Assembly: GCA_937876385.1 (NCBI GenBank)
Contig: CALFHQ010000841.1
Location: 1-26,534 of the forward strand
Direction of reading: 5' to 3'
Origin: an uncultured Pseudomonadota bacterium
GTDB taxonomy: Bacteria; Myxococcota_A; UBA9042; CAIXZC01
DNA: 26,534 nt
Shown: piece by piece, positions 22,732 to 26,534 of the stretch
How the letters are laid out: each line of letters opens with the position of its first letter
Numbering within the stretch: position 1 is the first letter of the stretch
Made by a program: the position numbers and the translations under genes
Notes under the pieces: model-generated
Told to the model about the DNA's origin: nothing
What the model saw: only the letters and a program-made list of their open reading frames with translations
Database searches by the model: none

Positions 22732-25700
22732 ATGCTGTCTATCCTGAGCCGACGAATTTTGCTCTTTACTATAAGTTTCCTATTTATTTCGGGTGGTTGC
22801 GGAGGCAGCTCCTCGGGTGGTGACACCAGCAATGGGTTCCCAGACCTGGGAATCAAGGATATCCAGGACGTCCATCTGGAGGTTTCCGACGACGCTGCAA
22901 CCCCTGATTTCGTCGAAACCGATGGCAAACAACCCCCCGGACCCGTCGAGTTGAGCTTCTTTGCTCCCACCATCTGCGGGTGCTCCCCCACTCAGATTCC
23001 CCCAGTGGATTGCGGCTGGTTCAGCGGCCCCCAAACCACCCTGAAAGTCCGAGCCACCCATACCTACGACCCCTTCGAAGGGGCAGAGGGAATCAACCGG
23101 GTAAAATTGCTCTATGTTGAGGACATCGCTGAGGGAGAGGAGTTGAACGTCGCCGTGGCCACCGCCCCCAACGAACAAGGCATGTTCATTTTGACCATCA
23201 ACGCAGAGACCTTCCTTCCCAAAAACAACGAAACCGGGAACATCCAGGAAGGCACCTATTTCTTCCGAGTCGAAGCTACGTCCAAAATCAAAGACGAGAA
23301 CGGCGATGCCATGGTGGAATCCAAGGTCTTCGCCCTGACCTTCGACATCACCGGCCCCACCGTCAACATGATCTCCCCCAACCCAAACCTCGAGACCCGA
23401 CCGAAATTCATCGAGTCCTTCCCCGTGGCGCTCCTGGCCCAGGACACTGTGTCGGGGCTGAGCAGCGCACACTTCTTCTTCGGTGAAACCGAAATCGAAC
23501 CCTCTGTCACCGGTTTGGGGGGCGACACCGGCTTGAACCCACTGGCAAGGGAGCTGGACATCTCGGAGTTCCCCACCCAAACCGGAGCCTTCAAGGTGGA
23601 AGCCACCGATTGCATCGGGAACAAGACCGTGAAGACACTAGACGTGGACTTCATCGGGACGCCGAAATTCGACCTCCCCCCTCGCATCAAGCGAGAGCCG
23701 GAAATGGGCCCACCGTCGGCACTCCATGTTGTGGATATGGACGAAAACGACGGATTGGATGACATCCTCGTTCTCAGCGAAGGGATGGTTGGCCTGCATA
23801 GAAGCTCCATGAGTACGGACCTCAACGACACCAAGGTCATCCTTCAGGTGGCTGGGCTTATCGACGCACAAATGGTGGACTACGATTCGGATGGATTCCT
23901 CGACATCATCGCCCTGGTCAAGTTGGACTCCGAAAAAAGACTCCTCCTCTATCCGCAGATCGTCCAGGCCGAAGAAACCGACCGACCGATTTTTGCCGAG
24001 GAACCGACCCAGAACAGCAAGGTAGACGAGAGGCTGGAGTTCTTCAAAATCCACGACATGAACCTCGACGGCTTCCCTGACCTCGTCCTCGCTGGTTCCG
24101 ACGACGCCCTCTGCGTCGCCGTCATGCTCCATTCCCAACGAACCTACGAAGACACAGGACCCGGGAAGACCTTCCTGTCCCCTTCGACCCTCTCCGGAGT
24201 GACCAATATCTCCGACATGGCCTTTGGCTTTCTCAACGGAGACGAATACCCGGACGCCCTCGTGGGGCGCCGGGGAGAGGGCTTCATCACCGCGCTTATC
24301 AACAACCTGAACGGTGGATTTGCAATCGCCCAGGACACCAGCGTTTACTCCCCCGGCACCGACCTGGTTCAGTTGGCGGATCTCGACGGGGACGGAAATG
24401 ATGACGCCGTCCACTCCGCCATTTCCAGCAAGTCCATCTTTGTCTCCAAGGGAAATGGACTGGGCTACTTCTACCCGGTCAAGGTCGCCGTCGGACAATC
24501 CGTGGAGGACTTCGGTTCGCACCATGTGGCCGGTGTTATCGACTACGGAATGCTCGACACGGGGACGTTGGACAGCGGGGAGATCTTGTCCATCGGGAGT
24601 GACCCTGACTCCATGGTGCTGGCCAATCTCGACGACTACTCCGAACCTGACATCGCCGTGGCCATCCCCGACGACAACCGTATCGCTGTTTTCCTCGCTG
24701 AATCCGCTGCACAGCCTGGCCAGGCCGGGCGGTTCAAAGACGCATACTTCACCCAACCTGGACTCTCTCCCCACTCCCTGGTGATTGGTCGCTTCGACTC
24801 CGACCCCTTCAACGACCTCGCCTGCATCGCGGGGGAACCTGGGGAACTGGTGGTGCTCTTCAACCGTGGCGCCAACGCCCCGGGGAAATTCGTCGGGCCC
24901 CAGGAACTGCCCATGCCCGTCAAGCGAGACTGGACAAAGGGACGCCTGGAACCGACTCACTTCGTCGTTCGAGACATCGACAATTTCCCTGGCACAGAAA
25001 TCGTCGTCGTCACGGAACCGGACAAGCAAGAAATGGGGGAGGACGATACCAAGACCATTCCCATGATCCTGGCATACCTCTCCAATGGAGCCCTTCCCGA
25101 GCTGCCTCCCATCAAGTCCCCCACCAATCCCGAACTCAAAGGGGACATCACCGGTCTCGGGGCCGGCTACCTTGACACGGCAGACACCTGCATTGACCTC
25201 GCCATCAGCTACAACCAGGGGGCAAAAACCCCCTGCGACGGGCGAAACTTCGATGTCCTTCGAGGCTGCCGAAGGGTGGTAGACACCTACAACAATGACG
25301 ACCCGGACAATCCAGAACTGGACGGATTCAATGCGGACTACTTCAAACCCCTCCAAAGTCAACAGAGAGGTCACTTCTGGGCCCTCGGAGGGTACCTGGG
25401 ACTCCAGCAGCCAAGCGGCATAGCAGTGGCCCCGCTGGACACCGACGCCCTGGACGACGTCATTCTCCTGGCCCCTCGAAGCGGGAACCCGGAACAAGCC
25501 GATTCCTACCAACCCAACCAGCTTGCTGCCTACCTCACTCGCTTCGACAAACAGTGGCAAATTACCGGTGAGAACAACGAAGCATCCTGCCCTCAGTACT
25601 ACGACCAGACATGGTTTAGATGCGCTCCGTATTGGCCGTTGCAACAAACGTCGCAGTACGTGTGCAAGGACGCCGGTGACGAACCTCCGCCTTGCCTCCC

Positions 25701-26373
25701 AGCTACCGGAGACGACGTCTGTATGCCTGGAATCAACCGCGCAAAACCAGCGGACAAGACGACCACAGAAGAAGTCGGTCACATTCCCGTCGCAGTTGCG
25801 GTCGGGGACTTCTATCCCGACGGTTTCGGCTGCAATGACATCATGGTCGCCTGGGAGACCGGCAACGTCACCTATCTTCGCTCCAGTTGCTCTTCGGGGT
25901 ACTACAACTTCCACCAGCCTGACACGCCTCCAAACCTCTTCGCCGTCGGCGCCAACCCGGTAGACCTCAAGGCCGGTGACCTCGACGATGATGGCTACAT
26001 CGACGCTGTGGCAGCACTGGAAGAGAACCTGTCTGTGGTTTACGGTGTTCCTGGGGGAGGAGGGTTTGAGACCCCCAAGTTCCTCATTGCTGATCCGGAT
26101 GCCGGCCTGGCTCCTTCGTCGCTTAGCCTCTCCGATGTCAACGAAGATGGAAAACTGGACATCATGTTTACCATCAAGAACACCGGACAACTCGGCATCT
26201 TTGTATCGGGGGGAGACAGAACCTTCTTTGGTCCGTTCTTCCTTCCGTGTGGAACCAGCCCCATCGACTCAGCGGTGGCCGACATGGACGGAGACGGGTG
26301 CCTCGATGTGGCCGTCCTCAACCAGGGCAGCAAGTCGGTGACCATCCTCAAGAACCAACGGTGTGGCCAGTAG
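22732..26373 (+). CDS. Large FG-GAP/VCBS-repeat surface lipoprotein
   Basis: 1213 residues from the ATG with GGAGG five bases upstream. The signal peptide ends in ISGGC (probable Cys23; the -3 residue is Ser, so the lipobox is imperfect). Residues about 80-310 look like Ig-like domains, including DITGPTVNMISPNP. From about 330 on, repeats of the FG-GAP/VCBS type carry Asp-rich calcium loops, for example DMDENDG (335), DYDSDG (383), DMNLDG (442), DLDGDGNDD (550), DLDDDG (1083), DVNEDG (1135) and DMDGDG (1184). Such repeats form beta-propellers as in integrin alpha chains. An insertion at about 815-1010 holds most of the cysteines. Ligand binding or adhesion at the cell surface is inferred. No catalytic domain is visible. 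Confidence 0.93.
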   Translation: MLSILSRRILLFTISFLFISGGCGGSSSGGDTSNGFPDLGIKDIQDVHLEVSDDAATPDFVETDGKQPPGPVELSFFAPTICGCSPTQIPPVDCGWFSGPQTTLKVRATHTYDPFEGAEGINRVKLLYVEDIAEGEELNVAVATAPNEQGMFILTINAETFLPKNNETGNIQEGTYFFRVEATSKIKDENGDAMVESKVFALTFDITGPTVNMISPNPNLETRPKFIESFPVALLAQDTVSGLSSAHFFFGETEIEPSVTGLGGDTGLNPLARELDISEFPTQTGAFKVEATDCIGNKTVKTLDVDFIGTPKFDLPPRIKREPEMGPPSALHVVDMDENDGLDDILVLSEGMVGLHRSSMSTDLNDTKVILQVAGLIDAQMVDYDSDGFLDIIALVKLDSEKRLLLYPQIVQAEETDRPIFAEEPTQNSKVDERLEFFKIHDMNLDGFPDLVLAGSDDALCVAVMLHSQRTYEDTGPGKTFLSPSTLSGVTNISDMAFGFLNGDEYPDALVGRRGEGFITALINNLNGGFAIAQDTSVYSPGTDLVQLADLDGDGNDDAVHSAISSKSIFVSKGNGLGYFYPVKVAVGQSVEDFGSHHVAGVIDYGMLDTGTLDSGEILSIGSDPDSMVLANLDDYSEPDIAVAIPDDNRIAVFLAESAAQPGQAGRFKDAYFTQPGLSPHSLVIGRFDSDPFNDLACIAGEPGELVVLFNRGANAPGKFVGPQELPMPVKRDWTKGRLEPTHFVVRDIDNFPGTEIVVVTEPDKQEMGEDDTKTIPMILAYLSNGALPELPPIKSPTNPELKGDITGLGAGYLDTADTCIDLAISYNQGAKTPCDGRNFDVLRGCRRVVDTYNNDDPDNPELDGFNADYFKPLQSQQRGHFWALGGYLGLQQPSGIAVAPLDTDALDDVILLAPRSGNPEQADSYQPNQLAAYLTRFDKQWQITGENNEASCPQYYDQTWFRCAPYWPLQQTSQYVCKDAGDEPPPCLPATGDDVCMPGINRAKPADKTTTEEVGHIPVAVAVGDFYPDGFGCNDIMVAWETGNVTYLRSSCSSGYYNFHQPDTPPNLFAVGANPVDLKAGDLDDDGYIDAVAALEENLSVVYGVPGGGGFETPKFLIADPDAGLAPSSLSLSDVNEDGKLDIMFTIKNTGQLGIFVSGGDRTFFGPFFLPCGTSPIDSAVADMDGDGCLDVAVLNQGSKSVTILKNQRCGQ

Positions 26374-26534
26374 GTCTCCAGCAGCTACACCCCACCAACC
26401 ACACCCCGTCATCCCGACCACGGCCTCTCAGTCGGTCCCTGAAAAACACAAGCCAGCACTCCCAGACTCCTGACAAACCTGGCATGCAACTCATCCACAC
26501 ACCCCACCACTCCACCCCACCGCTCCAGCAAACC
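26374..26534 (+). terminator. C-rich, G-poor tail: possible Rho-dependent termination region
   Basis: After the VCBS stop the plus strand is unusually rich in C with few G, especially from 26490 to the end (CACCCC and CACTCC-like steps). Untranslated C-over-G RNA of this kind is where Rho loads. No hairpin followed by a T-run is seen. The window ends here, so any downstream gene is unknown. Confidence 0.33.

Noticed and set aside
23638..26190. An 850-codon open frame antisense to the VCBS gene
   Set aside because: It has no ribosome site or signal sequence, no recognisable domain, and covers an obvious FG-GAP gene. Its length follows from the Asp- and Pro-rich codon pattern of the sense gene.

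Overview
The window looks like a piece of a free-living, GC-rich Gram-negative bacterium of the deltaproteobacterial/Myxococcota type, most like Bradymonadales-type metagenome genomes. This is inferred from style and not from any database match. The clues are five predicted lipoproteins (lipobox, then an Asp/Ser/Thr-rich linker), a cysteine-rich 'C-x4-C-x3-GCGG-x-CG-x-C' repeat stalk, a DUF3160 protein, an FG-GAP/VCBS surface protein and eukaryote-like signalling domains. I see no rRNA, tRNA, CRISPR array, insertion sequence or phage gene.

Layout. 1-1155 (minus): a membrane-anchored helical protein followed by the start of an NAD-dependent sugar epimerase that is cut by the window edge. 1483-3269 (plus): a C-type-lectin lipoprotein translationally coupled to a small integral membrane protein. 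3286-9193 (minus): an oligopeptide-type ABC import locus, with a solute-binding lipoprotein, a TlpA-like thioredoxin, and then a tight four-gene operon of an FHA/membrane protein, two permeases and the murein-recycling enzyme NagZ. No ATPase gene is present. 9267-13897 (plus): mutL, miaA and an orphan lipoprotein. 13908-16248 (minus): two GT4-type glycosyltransferases. 16408-17686 (plus): a dual-specificity phosphatase and a sirtuin. 17740-22539 (minus): an FtsB/DivIC-like protein, a DUF3160 lipoprotein and a DsbD-like reductase with unusual domain order. 22732-26373 (plus): a 1213-residue FG-GAP/VCBS lipoprotein, followed by a C-rich tail.

How it fits together. Much of the window concerns the envelope: exported or lipid-anchored proteins rich in disulfides, two thioredoxin-type systems (TlpA and DsbD) that could serve them, glycan synthesis, and peptide or murein-fragment uptake. 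Housekeeping genes (mutL, miaA, ftsB-like) are interspersed. Candidate sigma70-type promoters were found by eye; several carry an extended -10 (TGn) and predict leaders of roughly 20-30 nt. No convincing intrinsic terminator was seen, even between closely convergent genes.

The most unusual items are the DsbD-like protein with two tandem thioredoxin domains placed before the membrane domain, the FHA-permease-NagZ operon, the lectin with a QPD motif on a cysteine stalk, the phosphatase-sirtuin pair, and a strong hairpin at the predicted transcription start of the ftsB-like gene. All statements are from reading the sequence; no searches were run.
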